A stretch of 64,000 nt of DNA from Neodontobutis hainanensis (GCA_024349245.1 JALDNG010000022.1:15113501-15177500); one strand, 5' to 3'; shown: positions 12,601 through 24,369, counted from the stretch's first letter. Notes: generated by a model not told the origin, from the letters alone. Program-made: numbers and translations.

Positions 12601-15600
12601 TGACGCTGCCTTCATCGGCTTCTCGTCTAAATTATACACAAATACAAATAATACAGTGAGAAGAAGTTACAGAGGGTAGAACAGGGATGGCCATGTTTTT
12701 TCTTTTTAAGTGAGCGTAAAGTGCCTTGGACTCTAACTCAAGTAGAAGAAACACTTCTAAAGAGTACCTGACTGGTTTTACTCTACACAGATCCATAAAG
12801 TGCTCTCCATTGTTCTTTTGTACGGTGTGTGACTGTTGTTGAAGTGGGTCAAACATAACCATAGCTCAGGACGCTACAGGATTTCCTGTCAACCACATGT
12901 ATCAGTGGCTGTGGTTAATAGAGCCTAACCTCAGGAAATAATCAGATGTCAGTCTTGTATAGTTGAACACTTTTAAAGTCTACATAGCCTGGTCTACAGA
13001 GAATTATTAGTCATGTTAAAAGGCTTCTGAAAAATTTAAGTGTCATCTGTTTTATCAGTTGTTACTAAAAACACATTGAAGATATACTGATGATGAGCAA
13101 GGACCCTTTGGAATGACTTTACAGCCCAGTAAATTTGGATGCTTTTTATTTGTCAACAGATGGTTTTCTGAACATACTTTTGCTCTATTTCAGCAACGTC
13201 CTGCAGCACAGATTCGGTTGGTCACACCCACATTACAACTGGGACCTCGGTCCCAACTACAGTTAACCATTACTGGACACTTTGCAAATCACACATTCAC
13301 GTTCTGGCCCAACTAAAAGGACCAGAATTAGCTCCTTTCTCACCGATGACTCCGCAGGACTGGCCCTTGTACTGGTGTCGCAGAGAGGACCGCTTGTAAA
13401 CCACATGGGGGCGCCCCTCTGCTCTCTCCCCCCTCTCCGTCCTGGTGTCATTGTCCGGAGAGACAAGCGGCTCGATCAGATACTCCTCTCCTCCTGCGAC
13501 AATCACCCCCTGCTGCAGAAAGACACAGACACAAGAACAGTATCATCACACTGCTTTGAACAAATATGAGGAACATTATACTGCACTTATCCTTTTTGAA
13601 GCTGGTTAACACTGTATATGGAGAAAACAAGAGGAGAACGAGGCGTAAAGTACAGCACACAGTGAGGCAGAGATGAAGTCTGCAAAGGATCACGGTGTTG
13701 ACAGGTCAGGAAACTGACAGCTGTGGAAAAGGCAGCCTCATAACAATTATGTATTTAGCGTTATTATATTCAGTGCCTTGTCAATGTTACTCATACATTA
13801 CTAGTGTTGTGCACAATGTAGGTAAGTATCATAGTTTCATTTCATCATAAACTCAGCAGTATCCAATCAACATAAATATGTTAACAAATAAATCAGCTGT
13901 GGCTTTGGACTTGACTTGGAAAATCAGGAGTAGAAGCAAAGCAGTAAGAGCAGACAGATTTTACCATTTCTCAGTGAATGAAAAGGATTTTATTATTTCC
14001 TGAAAATATGACCAGAGACATTAGTGAGTGAGGGAAATGCTTTTGAAATTGTTGAAAATGGGGGGAACAGTGGCTCAATGGGTAGAGCGGTCGTCCTTCA
14101 ACCGGAAGGTAGGCGGTTCGATTCCCACTCTCCCCACAGTTCATACTGTTGTTGTGTCCTTGGGCAAGACACTTAACCCACCTTGCCTCCAGTGGCTGTA
14201 ACACTGGTAATTTGAAGCTCAATGTAAGTCGCTTTGGATAAAAGCATCAGCTAAATGTAAAAGTTAAACACTAACAAAAATCACAACATCTCCTCAGATG
14301 CTGGTCTCCATTTGATTCACTGTGGCACATTTCAAAGACTGTTTAATCCCATAACGAAGTTAGTGTTGCTCTTCTGGACACACTAACAGTAATTACATGT
14401 GCAGCTTATTAACGGTTTGTGAACGCGTCTAATCCTCAGAAGTGTACACAATTGTTTTTGCAGGAGATGCTGTTTGTAGTGAGAGGATACACAGACACAC
14501 ACTGTGTGATGAACACAGGCAAAAGGCTTTGAGGCCAACAAACCAATGCCGCACAATTAGGACTATCCAGTCAAGTGATTCAGAGGGGAACTCACTTTGA
14601 TCTGAGTTTAGAGCATCAACACACTGCTGCCAGTCTGAGATGATGTAATCTGAATGGGTTGTAATGAATTGCTCTTGTATTAAGCAACAGTACGTGCTTT
14701 TTGAACACTATTCACTTTCAGGTGCTTCCTTATTGTAGTAAAACAGTGACCTTACAACACAACAAAGCACTAACAACTGTTGCAGCCTTTGCCAAAAGTC
14801 CAGACCCCCCACATACAATACATTACTTATGTTTGTCTTAAAATTATAGTGTAGTGTTTATCTAATTAGGTATTAAAGGGACAGACTGACAGTTAAACTA
14901 CTACAATCTCAAACAGAGGGAACTAAAGTTTAGGTTTTAAAAATTTCATAACCAGTGATGTTAGACAGCAGGTTTGGAGAAAAAGCAGCATAAACCATCT
15001 TAAACAAAATATATGCATATGTTTAGGCTTTTCTTTGAGTAATGCATTTAAAACGTTAATAAGTGGTATTTTGTGGAATAGGTTTGCTCTTCTCAAAAGT
15101 GCTGGCAACCTTCATGAATCAGATTGTTGGCACTAAATTCAATCTTTTTCTACTTTTAGGGTAGCCAAAGATGTTTCTGTTTTGTCAGTCTGTGTAATAC
15201 ATAAAGGTACGTAAAGTGCTCTCGAGTGCTCTGTTATATATCTTTTACCACTAGAGGGAGTCATGAGTTCCTCTTAACAAAGGTAAGAATGCAAAGGTAT
15301 TTCCTGAGAAACTGTAAAAGTCATATGTAAATCAGAGTTCTGCATCAACCTGAGATTTCTGCTTTTTTTAATCCACGTTCACACACGATGCTGCCATCTG
15401 TTGTTGATAAAGGGAATGATGTCTAAAAATGTCAAAGGCACATATCATCCCTTTAAAGCAGCCCATCACTCATTTTCATGTCTGTTTAAAGAGGCATGTG
15501 GTTGCCTCCTGTCGCGAAGTTCAGTTTCTAAAGCCTGGAAAAGAATTCAACAAAACTGAAAATACAATATGCTGAAAGGTTCTTACAGAAATCTTTCATC

Positions 15601-18600
15601 ACCTATTGTAACATTAAAGCAAATGTAATGGGTTGTCTTTGTTGAAATTAATTCCCTGTCAAGTGCCTTTTAGATAAAATATATCAATACATAACCCAGG
15701 ATAAGCCACAATATGCTACAACAGCACTTAGACTTCCAACTGATGCTGTCTGTGAGCCACAATTTCCTTCATTTATAGAAAAAGAACAGTAAAGAGTGCC
15801 TATACAATAATTGGGATGAAAATAAGTGTAATTTAAAATACAATGTATACATCCTTCTCAGTCACACTACGACAAACAAAACACTGTGTAGTGAATGCAG
15901 TTGGTGAAAGAAAAGCCTGTAGGTTCAGACAGGAATAATACACAATTGTGCCAATAAAGCTTCTGCAGTTGGTAGAGTTTGTCGGTTCAGTGAGATAAAG
16001 AAAAGATGGTAGAGGTTTTCAGTCACAGAGGTAGTTTGCAACTAAAACTAGTGGCCAGTGAAGTAGAGATGTATTTCATAGAAGAACAGAATAACACAAT
16101 GTAAATAGCTTGTCTCGAGCAAAAAGATCCAGACTATAGTTATGGTTCAATAAATCTTATTCTTTGAAAGTGTCAGGAGCAAACAGTAAGCATCACACTG
16201 ACAACCACTACCGTTATTTCAACTCTGGGCTGAGATGTTGCAGTCTTACCAGGCCATTACAGTTGCTGAGCGCCACTTTGGTGGAGTGAGGCTGGTCTTG
16301 AAGGTGTCCCACATAGTGACAGTGGGGTGAGTACGGGTGGCTCCAGGCCAAACGACCTCTTTTCCAGTATTCAACCCTGAACTGACGGGACAGCAGGCCT
16401 CCTTGAAGAGTCAGGTTTAGCAGGAAGTTGTTGTTGGATGTGGAGAGCTGGTAGAAGAGCTGATGGACAGAGATGGGTGGCTTTGTTATGGAAGAAATGG
16501 TGATTATACTGAAAAGAGATATTTAAAAAAGCATTATACAGAGTCTGGCAGCCTGTCGTCAGTGCTGCGTCGTCTTCTTCTGGGATGTTGGTGAGTTGTG
16601 TCTGAGTCCAAAGTCTCCCCATTCGGACCCACTCGCACTGGGATGGCAATGTCATACTGGCCCAAACTGGACATGAAAGCAGCTAAAGACAGGAAAAAAA
16701 GAGTAGGCAAGAACTATGAATTAGTCTTGTTGTCAGCTTTAATTAAAGGTCATTCATTATACTTTCTTAATTTAAGTTAGAAAGTTAGATCCCCATTTGT
16801 TCTTATAAAGACAGTTCAGAGTTGCAGTCTGGAGGAACATTGTCCTCCATGATTGTAATGCCTCAGGACCAGACCCGGCTCACTGGAGTTGGACTGAGAT
16901 TTACAAGATTTTGTGAGGTCACAAATGACTCTATAACATAACTGCTTTTGAATACACTCAGGCAATAAGAAAAGGCACATGGGGCACGACCAGAGGCTCT
17001 ACAGAGAGACAGCACTGACCAATCAGAGCACACTAGGCTTTGGTGCAGGTCCTTAAATAGACAGAAATCAAAATGGACCATTTTACATTGCAAATACTTG
17101 TGATTTTTTTATATATATAAACATGTAGCCTGCTTTTGTAGAACAAAAACAATTTTAATATTTCAAAAAATGCTGTATAATGAAGGGGACGTCAAAAAAC
17201 AGTGATGAATTTGAAATATGGGCTTGAAATTTTGTTTTGTAACCCAGTCGAAAAAGTTGCTGACTAAACCCGTTTTTACTCAAAATACAACCTCTGCATG
17301 AGGCCATTAGTGAAGTTGCCATGGTTACCCTGAAACAGTATACTTCCTGTCTGCCCCAGTCCCTACTAGAGCCTGGTTGAGATTTACAGTCCTAACACAC
17401 ACAGCTACAAACAGGTCACATTAGCCAAAGAGGGGTGAAAGGTCACCAACTCGGCCCGGTTTTTGTCAAACTTTTGCCCTTTGTCGGCACAGTCCAGTCC
17501 CACAAATACCCAGAGATGAGGGTTCCCTGGTACAGGCCTGGAGAGCTCTTAAAGAGAAAAAAAATGAGGACCAGTCAGGTTTACAATTACTGTAAGAGAG
17601 AACTCAGAATAGAAAGTGGCACAAAGGAAGACTGGTGCTTAGATCAGTTTGGATGGTTTGGGGAACTGTTCATAGGCAACAATAAAAATTAGAAATAAGT
17701 TCAATTGCACTTTAAAGTAATGTTATAATTCTTTTCATCAAAAAATACAACAAATTTAGGAGACGGCCCATAGCTACTGTATTCTTTTCACTTAAACTGT
17801 AACTTTGTCATCTTTATAATCCAAAAATGTAATATTGACAGATAATCTCTCACAATATTCAGAGGTAGAATAATCAAAATCTCAAAATGCTTTAACATGT
17901 TTTTACTCAAGTAGAAGTAAAAGTATTCAACATATGTAGGTATTTTCTTAAAGGAACTAGTACTAATATTACAAGTATTTTGTGATAAGACTAAATTATT
18001 GAGTTATTTCTGATATTTCTGATAAATAATTCCAGCAAAACTACTCTCATTTTAATTTCCTTCCTGCTGCAAACCATGTTTTTTATCAATCTGTAGAAAC
18101 TTTTCTTACATACTGTAGATACATACATATATCTAATCCAAAAAGAAGCCCAAGTGAATGTATTTCAAATGAACTTGATTCAGTTTTTCTTGTCTGGTCT
18201 ATTCTTCCCATGTCTTTCACACAGAGAGCTGTAAGCTATCTGCTGTTTCCCACAACAGACTATCCTCGATCCCAGCTCTTACAAACCACAAAGAGTAAAC
18301 AGCTGCGTGTACTGCATTAATGTGTTTGATGTAGAGGAAACTCTCCTGCTGGGAATCAAAGAAGGGTGTTAAAAAACTAGATAAAACTTACCTCCAGTGA
18401 AGACATTAATGAGACCTCACATAGAATTAAGTGTGTGCGCTAATGGGAGTTTCAGACTGAGAAAATAGACTGTAACTGTTATTGAATCTTTTGATCAAAT
18501 TAATGTGAACAAAGTGTGCTCAGTTATAAACAAAAGGCAGACTTTGAAATGTTCCTAACTAAAAAGGTAAGACCACACTAACCAAGACCAAGAATATTAG

Positions 18601-21494
18601 GAAATGAGACCGAGCCAAGACCAAGACCAGGACATGGTTCAAAGAAAGAGATACCAGAGAACAGTCCTTTAATGTACAAACACTACAACTACAGTTTCAC
18701 AGGCGGACCTAGAGCCAGTTTATTAGTGTCAACATAAAGATGGGCAGGGAGGGGTTATCACGCAGATACCAACAGACAACTATGAGTGTTTCCATACAAT
18801 CACAACTGTGAGGAGGATTAATAACTGTTATTGGTCTTGGTTAAGGGTGTGTTCACATTTAGTTGCTTAGTCCACTTCTTTTAGTTCAGACCACAACAGA
18901 GCCAGTTCAGTATCAGACCCTACACGTCACACCCTAAAGATTACACTGTATACGTGTAAAAACATATAAACTGACAGCAGAGAAAGCAGACATGCTAAAT
19001 TTAACATCATACACTCCCTAAACATCACAGCGTTGCTCTGATAAATGACTTGTCTCCACCCACAGTTCGGGCATCACCCTGTTATTGTTATCACTGAATG
19101 AAAATAATGGAAGGAAGCACTGGAAAAAGGACCCTCCCTTGATCAGGCAGGTTGCTCGGGCCTCTTAGCTCCACTCCGGTCTGCTGTCTGAGTCGAGGCG
19201 GCCAGTTTGAGCTGACGTTGGTCCAATGCACAAAATGAAGCTCAATAAAACACTAAATCTTTCACTCGACTGAACATGAAGTATGAGACAGTAGAGGACT
19301 CATTCTCTGGACAACGGGGTATGTTGTAAAGATAAAAACATAAAATAACTGTAATCATTTTATTTACTTTGCCTGGAGTTATTTAAAGTTGTGACCAATT
19401 GTGTTATGAACTTAGCCAAAGAAAGAGAGCATTCATTCTTAAGTTTTTTGTAAAAGAAAAACTGCAGAAGTGGGAAGTGTTACGACCCCTGCTCTATTCT
19501 GTTGCTGATGGATTTCTCCTCCTTTCCAGGTCTACAGTCAAGATCATGAATTGGAGGAGTTGCACCTGGCTGTGGGCGGGGTCTATCAGCTGGTCTCCTT
19601 TCTCTCACATGGAAGCCACAGCTTTTGTTTGGTCCATTTGTTTGTTTGTCCTGACATTAACACACATGGACAGCGGAGTTACACGTTAAAATCTTCAGTA
19701 TTTAGTTTACTTTAATAAATACTGCTTGTTTTAACCTTTTTAAACCATGCTCTCTCTTTTGTCCAAACCGTGAGCCAGTATGTGACATATGGACATTATT
19801 TTAAAATAGGTTTTGTCCCTCTAATTGTGTTGGGATGTATGTTAATCCTAGAGCACACTGGTCAGTGAGCTGTGTTTGGCTTAAGGTCAAGATGCCTTCT
19901 TCTAAAACCATTATACAATTACCTGGAAAATCACGAAACTCCCCAGAAGTGCTAAAGATCTGCCTTGACTTGTGAATTAATACTTACAAAAACTACTGAC
20001 ACTAGTCTCAGTGGTGGATAAATGTCAGTTTTAACTTTCCGTCTATGATGATGTCTGTCCCAAGAGCACTTGAGAATTTAACGAAAAGGCTTTTGAGAGA
20101 TGTCTTTCATTAGAGCACCTTGCAATAACAAAGTCTACTACAGCAGCATAAACATCAGGTTTCCAAGACTGTTATTTGAAGGAAGCTCTGTGGCGTACTA
20201 TTAGAGACGAGCGACTGTGAGGATTCAAAGGTTAAGTTTAGGAAATATACAATGACAGCACTGTTCTGGGTGACGGGACAGAGGCATTCTGGATATTTAT
20301 GTCTGTGCCTTCGAGGGATTTGAGTTGCTCCGGTTCAGTGTGTATGTGCCCAGAGGGCCCGGGACTTGGCTGAGCAGCTTTAGGGCTCAAGTTCAGCTGA
20401 AAACCTGGAGGAGCCTCAAAAAGAAGACAGACCCCAGACACACAAGGCACATAGGACAGGGGTCAGAGCACTGCACCCCTCGCTCATCTGACAGCTGTCA
20501 TGTTTTTTTGCTGTCGTGAAATAGTTAACATTAGAAACCAGTGTAGTAGTCAAGACCAAGATACAACCAACACTTTTAGTCCAGTGTCCAGACTCATGGA
20601 GGTCAGTGTTTGGTGAAGGAGACAGAGTTAGTCCTGTTTTAGACAAGTCCAGACAAGACTAAGACCATCGCAAAATAGTTTTAAGACGGTCCGTTCTACA
20701 TTAGTAAGTAAGCAAAATGTAATTAATTTCAGCTAAAATAAAGATTTAACATGACACCAGTCCTGTTTTCTGTTTAATCTTGAACTCGTTTCTGAAAAAT
20801 CACTGTTTGCTAACAATAGCCTCATATCGACAGGTCACAGTCTCATATTTGCAAAACTTTTTTACTTTTTATTAGCTAGTTTTTTAAATATAAACTTATG
20901 GAGCAAGACTCAAGTCAAAAAAGGTTTGCTACGCTGTTTAATGAAAAACTACACTTATGGATGTATAAGACCATATTGTACTATTATGTTATGTATTAAA
21001 ATTTACATCATTACCATTGAGATTCTTTAGGCCTGTATCATTAAGACCTGAATATGTTATGTTATAGTATGATATAATTATAAACTTCATATTATTATAG
21101 ATCTTATACATTTATGCACTTACAGGTGTGGTGTCCAAATTCTTAGGGGTAGCCTATAATCGTAGCCATACCCCTTTTTTTGCTGGACCAAGGGTTAGGG
21201 CTAACAGGTAGGAGTAAGAGAATTGGGATTGGGTCTTAGTAACACCAAAGTTTATTCATTATTTTAGATCGTAGATTTTTTTTTATAATAATGGCTCAAA
21301 CTTTCTTCTGTAGATCCCTGATTGAAGCTGCGGGGTCAACATGATTTAAACTTTATCAAACGACAGAAGGAGCCGAGACACATGTTCTTACCTTGTGACT
21401 GAGTGAACTCATCTCTGTGACCTCCTACGACCTCGAGGACAACCACCACAACAATAACAGTGCAGACCAGCCCAGTCCTCCGCGACGTCTCCAT
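509..21494 (-). CDS. adamts10: ADAMTS10 metalloprotease, N-terminal 499 residues (10 coding exons; gene continues left of window)
   Basis: This is a secreted zinc metalloprotease of the ADAMTS family; in mammals ADAMTS10 acts in the extracellular matrix and is linked to fibrillin microfibrils. Coding exons in gene order are 21494-21392, 16682-16540, 16459-16250, 13512-13344, 12626-12424, 10082-9999, 7526-7381, 4053-4010, 3929-3824, 957-811 and 650-509 (the last two complete the catalytic domain and begin the disintegrin-like domain). All junctions are GT-AG and phases join exactly. Seen: signal peptide (about residues 1-25), propeptide to R239, then the catalytic domain with HExxHxxGxxH (H398, E399, H402, G405, H408) and a later methionine in KLMADHI. 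ADAMTS6 is the nearest alternative, but GLAPVGG, HTFGMNH, the KLFQDSSLG segment and the propeptide favour ADAMTS10. The rest of the disintegrin-like domain, thrombospondin repeats, spacer and PLAC domain are outside the window. Eleven exon segments are listed; the first carries the start codon. Confidence 0.93.
811..957 (-). CDS. adamts10: adamts10 coding exon 10 (catalytic domain end)
   Basis: The exon encodes residues 404-451, starting FGMNHDGIGNTCG and ending RDYITSFL. It contains the third zinc ligand H408 and the likely Met-turn M426. HITMKTNPF matches ADAMTS10 rather than ADAMTS6. Confidence 0.95.
2240..2385 (+). mobile_element. LINE reverse-transcriptase 3'-end remnant
   Basis: The plus strand reads approximately LNVLTVLPQTYLCDLLQTYAP, which resembles the C-terminal segment FKxLNGLAPxYLxDLL of L2/CR1-type LINE proteins. 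It is short and degenerate. Confidence 0.5.
2405..2528 (+). mobile_element. 3' part of a tRNA-derived SINE with an (AATG)n-like tail
   Basis: The segment GTCCAGGTAGTACCCTGCC, then GCTGCTGGG, then CTGTAGAACATGAATGAAT matches in order the 3' half of the SINE at 54502-54805 (in its own orientation). The head is missing. Confidence 0.6.
3824..3929 (-). CDS. adamts10: adamts10 coding exon 9 (zinc-site helix)
   Basis: The exon encodes residues 369-402 and ends within the zinc-binding motif at AHEIGH. It supplies H398, E399 and H402. Splicing to 957 adds T-FGMNHDG with the third ligand, H408. Confidence 0.95.
4010..4053 (-). CDS. adamts10: adamts10 coding exon 8 (44-bp micro-exon, catalytic domain)
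   Basis: The exon encodes YDICIQKNKPCETL (354-367), with phase-matched flanks (AG|G and G|GT). Human has YKNKPCGTL here, so Gln and Glu replace Tyr and Gly. The two cysteines are kept. Confidence 0.92.
5628..5815. repeat. Interspersed repeat, copy 1 (pair with 7681-7870)
   Basis: The order CAGCTGGAAAG, CTTGTAACCGAGGAATGC, GTCCCGCAGTT, CTCGTTTCTG, CCAGGAAACC is shared in the same orientation with 7681-7870. The family is not identified. Confidence 0.75.
6430..6515 (-). mobile_element. Degenerate SINE fragment
   Basis: GGAGCCTATCCCAGCAGCTT followed by CACCCTAGACAATGGC matches the central part of the SINE at 54502-54805 in the same genomic orientation. Head and tail are lost. Confidence 0.5.
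7381..7526 (-). CDS. adamts10: adamts10 coding exon 7 (catalytic domain)
   Basis: The exon encodes residues 305-352 with LEINHHAGKSLDSFCKWQKS and HDTAVLITR, conserved parts of the ADAMTS catalytic domain. It ends in phase 2, and the split Arg353 is completed by the next exon. Confidence 0.95.
7681..7870. repeat. Interspersed repeat, copy 2 (pair with 5628-5815)
   Basis: Same element as 5628-5815, in the same orientation and about 2 kb away. Both copies sit in adamts10 introns. No terminal repeats or target-site duplication were found. Confidence 0.75.
8402..9134. mobile_element. Non-autonomous hAT-like DNA transposon (733 bp) with terminal inverted repeats and 8-bp duplication
   Basis: The ends are CAGGGGTCTCAAACTC and AGTTTGAGGCCCCTG, inverted repeats typical of the Charlie-type hAT superfamily. 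The flanks TTCTAAAG (8394-8401) and CTCTAAAT (9135-9142) agree at 6 of 8 positions and fit the hAT nTnnnnAn pattern. No transposase frame is present, so it would need a transposase supplied in trans. Confidence 0.8.
9999..10082 (-). CDS. adamts10: adamts10 coding exon 6 (catalytic domain)
   Basis: This is a symmetrical 84-bp phase-0 exon encoding 28 residues, VAKLFQDSSLG through LILLMEDQ. It is very close to human ADAMTS10 and distinct from the KLYRDSSLG of ADAMTS6. Confidence 0.95.
10240..10345. repeat. GACCAAG-type dispersed repeat (partial)
   Basis: It contains CTGAGACCAAGTCAAGAACA and related degenerate GACCAAGA units. Fuller copies are at 29440-29835 and 60190-60560. Confidence 0.55.
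10690..10830. repeat. Dispersed repeat shared with 56400-56500
   Basis: The segment AGTCCCTGCAGGGCTACCGT, preceded by CAACAGCA, recurs almost unchanged at about 56450-56480. The family is unknown. Confidence 0.55.
11857..12068. mobile_element. Foldback MITE of about 211 bp
   Basis: The two halves form a long imperfect palindrome: AGCTTGGTAATACCATGGTA on the left pairs with the reverse complement of AATACCGAGCTGTACTG on the right, and GTAATTATGGTTA pairs with ACCATAGTAACTG. The outer ends approximate GGTAGCACTTTA. A diverged second copy is at about 63105-63340. Confidence 0.75.
12424..12626 (-). CDS. adamts10: adamts10 coding exon 5 (propeptide end and start of the catalytic domain)
   Basis: The exon encodes residues 210-276. 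The prodomain boundary reads GQLPLKR-SVSRERYVETL, so the proprotein-convertase site is the non-consensus PLKR (236-239) rather than RxRR. The catalytic domain begins with RYVETLVVADKMMVGYHG. Confidence 0.95.
12627..13343. other. adamts10 intron of 0.7 kb, nothing recognised
   Basis: No repeat, RNA gene or conserved frame was recognised in this intron. Confidence 0.6.
13344..13512 (-). CDS. adamts10: adamts10 coding exon 4 (propeptide)
   Basis: The exon encodes residues 153-208 with EEYLIEPL, HVVYKRSSLRH and a cysteine in SCGVID, the presumed cysteine-switch region. A CAG duplicated at the acceptor (ctgcag|CAG) could allow one-glutamine NAGNAG splicing. Confidence 0.92.
13513..16249. other. 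adamts10 intron of 2.7 kb with a tRNA-derived SINE
   Basis: The only clear feature is the SINE at 14056-14265. A CTCF-like core with one deviation (CCACTAGAGGGAGTC) is near 15250. Confidence 0.65.
14056..14265 (+). mobile_element. tRNA-derived SINE with L2-type 3' tail
   Basis: The head has an A box (TGGCTCAATGGGTAG at 14071) and a perfect B box (GGTTCGATTCC at 14115-14125). A body follows with CCTTGGGCAAGACACTTAAC. The tail CGCTTTGGATAAAAGCATC then AGCTAAATGTAA matches the 3' end of the L2 LINE at 22041. A 5'-truncated copy is at 50813-50935. Confidence 0.88.
16250..16459 (-). CDS. adamts10: adamts10 coding exon 3 (propeptide)
   Basis: This phase 0-0 exon encodes 70 residues (83-152), containing FLLNLTLQGGLL, VEYW and HCHYVGHLQ, the conserved core of the reprolysin-type propeptide. 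It has one NLT N-glycosylation sequon at the conserved position. Confidence 0.92.
16540..16682 (-). CDS. adamts10: adamts10 coding exon 2 (propeptide)
   Basis: The exon encodes residues 36-82, including SSLGQYDIAIPVRVGPNGE and a run of five arginines (R69-R73) where the human propeptide has RRQRR. The acceptor is CTTTAG and the donor is the weaker GTATAA. The reading frame joins exon 3 as DDRLPDS-LFYQ. Confidence 0.85.
16683..21391. other. adamts10 intron 1, 4.7 kb
   Basis: It contains a GACCAAG-type repeat at 18570-18665 and another at 20545-20690. Otherwise it is AT-rich DNA without a recognised gene or element. Confidence 0.6.
20545..20690. repeat. GACCAAG-type dispersed repeat (partial)
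   Basis: It contains GTCAAGACCAAGATACAACC, TCCAGACTCATGGAGGTCAG and AGACAAGACTAAGACCATCG, which occur in the same order in the longer copies at 29440 and 60190. Confidence 0.65.
21392..21494 (-). CDS. adamts10: adamts10 coding exon 1 (start codon, signal peptide)
   Basis: The ATG lies at 21494-21492. The exon encodes 34 residues plus one base: a short basic start, then a valine-rich hydrophobic core (TVIVVVVVLEVV) typical of a signal peptide, then HRDEF, matching the start of the mature propeptide in the family. The donor is GTAAGA. A possible acceptor (TACTATAG) lies 17 bases before the ATG, so this exon probably begins with a short stretch of 5' UTR. Confidence 0.85.
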
Positions 21495-22040
21495 GGTTAC
21501 TACAGTAGGCGCTATAGTAACAGAACTCAGTGCAGTGGTCCCCGGGCCTCTGTCCCAACATGTCTCCTGTCCTCTGGGATGTCCCGTCTCCTAGCAGTGG
21601 GACAGTTTGTGGCTGTGTCGGGCCATGGCTGCGGGACGGGGTTGAAAGTTCACACAGATATGGCAACCTCTACAGTTGGTGTCAGGTCTGGAGTTGTCCT
21701 CACAGGAGTTAAATGAATGGAAGGGGTGTCCCGGGCTGTAGCAGAGAAGTCCCCTCTGTGTCGTCCTGCAGAGAAAGAGACAGAAAAAAGCTGAGAGGAG
21801 GAGAGGAAAGATAGATTTAGTCAAAAAGAGGAGGGACAAATAAGAGAGACCCAGTCATAGCATGAGATCCCTCAAGGCATAGGACAAAAACAGGTTTCAG
21901 GGTATTTTACGGTGTTAAAATGTCACAATATTCACAACATTACAACCAATGATACAGTCATACTCCATAATATGAGATGATGAAAAAAGAAATACTATTT
22001 TACTTTAACGTGCCGTCAGAATCTTATTTCTTGATCCTTG

Positions 22041-22714
22041 TTTACATTTAGTCATTTAGCAGACACTTTTATCCAAACTTACAGGGAAAGGAAAAGGAAT
22101 TGATATAAAGGAAGTACCATTCAGTGTTTGTCAGTCAGGTGTTGACGGAAGAGATGTGTTTTCAAGCGTTTTTTAAAGATGGCTACAGAATCTGTTGATC
22201 TTGTAGCAGCAGGTAGATCATTCCACCAATGTGGAACAGATCCAAAAGAGAAACGTGAGAGTGATTTTTTTTCTTTTTGGGATGTACCACCAGACGTTGT
22301 TCATTTGCAGATCGCAGGGATCTGGTAGGAACATAGGTCTGTGTTAGTGAGTGAAGATACGAGGGGGCGGAGCCAGTGCTGGTCTTGTAGGCCAAGAGCA
22401 AAGCTTTGAACTTAATGCAGGCGTCAACCGGGAGCCAGTGTAACCTAGAGAAGAGAGGAGTTACGCTCTCTTTGGTTTTTTAAAGACCACTCCTGCCGCT
22501 GCATTCTGGATCAGCTGCAGAGATTTGGTTGTGCAGCAGGGAGTCCAGCCAGTAGAGCATTGCAATAATCCAGTTTGGACAGGACAGGAGCCTGGACTAG
22601 GATTTGCGTAGAGTGCTCTGATAGGAAAGGTCTAATTTTCCAAATGTTGTAGAGGATAAAGCTGCAGGACCAGGTGACTTGTGAAGTTACTTGATTATCA
22701 ATTACCACTCTCAC
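22041..22714 (-). mobile_element. L2-type LINE, 5'-truncated and frame-broken 3' end
   Basis: On the minus strand the fragments VLSKLDYCNALLAGLP, IQNAAAGVVFKKPKR, RLHWLPVDACIKFKALLLAY and APSYLHSLTQTYVPTRSLRS appear in the order of the C-terminal part of an L2-type reverse transcriptase. A SFKKRLKTHLF-like end and a GGATAAAAGTGTCTGCTAAATG 3' tail follow. Frameshifts and a stop make it inactive. Confidence 0.85.
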
Positions 22715-24369
22715 TTACCTTGTCTTTCCCTGTCACACCATAATCGTATAATAATCATAATTTAATTGTTAGAAATAGCTCTACATTCAAACAAGCCTCA
22801 GTGCTCAGTCTGTAACAGGTCTGTCCCAGGCTCTTTGCTTTGCAACAGAGAACATTTTCCAGTATCCTGTTCTCTTTTATCCAATCAGAATATATAGATT
22901 TCAGCAATTAGACAATAGACAGTGCATTTACCGAGTATTATACGATGGCAGAGCAGGTAAACTGTATAAGACTATGGTGATTATATAGATATTTGTTAGC
23001 TCAGTAGGTCAGGTTTGTTGTCATTGCTTTGTTGAATGTCAATATGCATTTTTTACTGCAAAAACTGAACACAGAAGAAAGAACAACTTGTGCCACTTAG
23101 AAACAGACAACACAATAAAATCATTTAAAGGGCTGTGGTAAAAGATGATTTGTAACAGGGTCTTCAAATCATTCAGAACAAAAAATATGGATAAAGACAA
23201 AAAATTGTATGTGCCAAAACTAAAGCTAAAGAGACAAATCTACCCAAGTCTAAGCCTAGCTCCAGTGAAGTCCCGCTCAGTCCACCATTGTTTTTCCAGC
23301 TAATCAATCCTAGCTTTGGTCTTTCACTCTGATGACCACATACAACAGCAGGACCCAGCCCGGGCCCCTCTCAGCCTCCCTTTGGAGCTGCCTGCCACCG
23401 GAAAGAGTTCAAACACAAAGAAAGCCATTGATCTCGTAAAAAGCTGCACTTAATGCTCAAACGGGGCTTGAAGTGGGTATTATGTCAGAGGCTCTGGGGG
23501 TAAAATGAGCCAATTTGAGAGGAACAGCGGGTTGCCATCACCGTTACGCTGGTTGACTGTAGACTCTTTGGCTCGTTGCCGGACTGAACAGCTTACTAAT
23601 TGGCTGTCTGATGGTATGAGAGTCTATATGAAGCCTGTTTGAAGGGGAGACAACAGGAACGCACTGGCAGCTGCTACAGTCAATAAAACAAACAGGCACT
23701 TGGCACTTCCATCTTTAAAACTGATAATGTGACAATTGGAAGTGCTTTGGATGATTAGCATTTCCCAGACATTTTACACACTATTAATTTAACTAAAATA
23801 AATTCCAGGAGACATTTAAACTGACCTGTTCAGAGTCTATTTCTACTTGGACAAGTGTTGCAGTACTTGGTTTTGATTTTGAGACAGTCCTAAAACTACT
23901 TTTAGTCAGGTCAAAATTCATTACACCTTTCTAGGTCTTTTCTTGTTCTTAGACAATTCATTATACAGCATTGCCTCTTTTGAATAAATCCTTTTCCAGG
24001 ACATTTTTTTTAGGACACGATCTTCTTATTCATGATCACAGAATTCACAAAAGACTCGGTTTAAGCCTATTTTCAATCCTTTGTAGCCATCACCAGGAAT
24101 TATTTTGATAATTCCTCTTTGCTTGAAGGGTCAGAACTCAAACTACAGCAGCCTCAGTGGGCCAAACTTAAAATTCCCAATCTATAACCTAAAGCCAATC
24201 AATTCTTTAACTAATTTAAATGCAACCTTGAAAGGGGAGTAAAAGACAATATACATTTTTAGACATTTAAATCCATTTTTAGGTAATTTTCAGGACTGCT
24301 ATTCTAAATGTCTAAGTTTTCAAGAACACATGGAAACTGTTTTAATGAATAGACGGGACCTTTCTGTGT

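Noticed and set aside
14071..14125. A possible tRNA gene with A and B boxes
   Set aside because: The boxes belong to the head of a SINE with an L2-type tail; no proper cloverleaf or terminator was seen.
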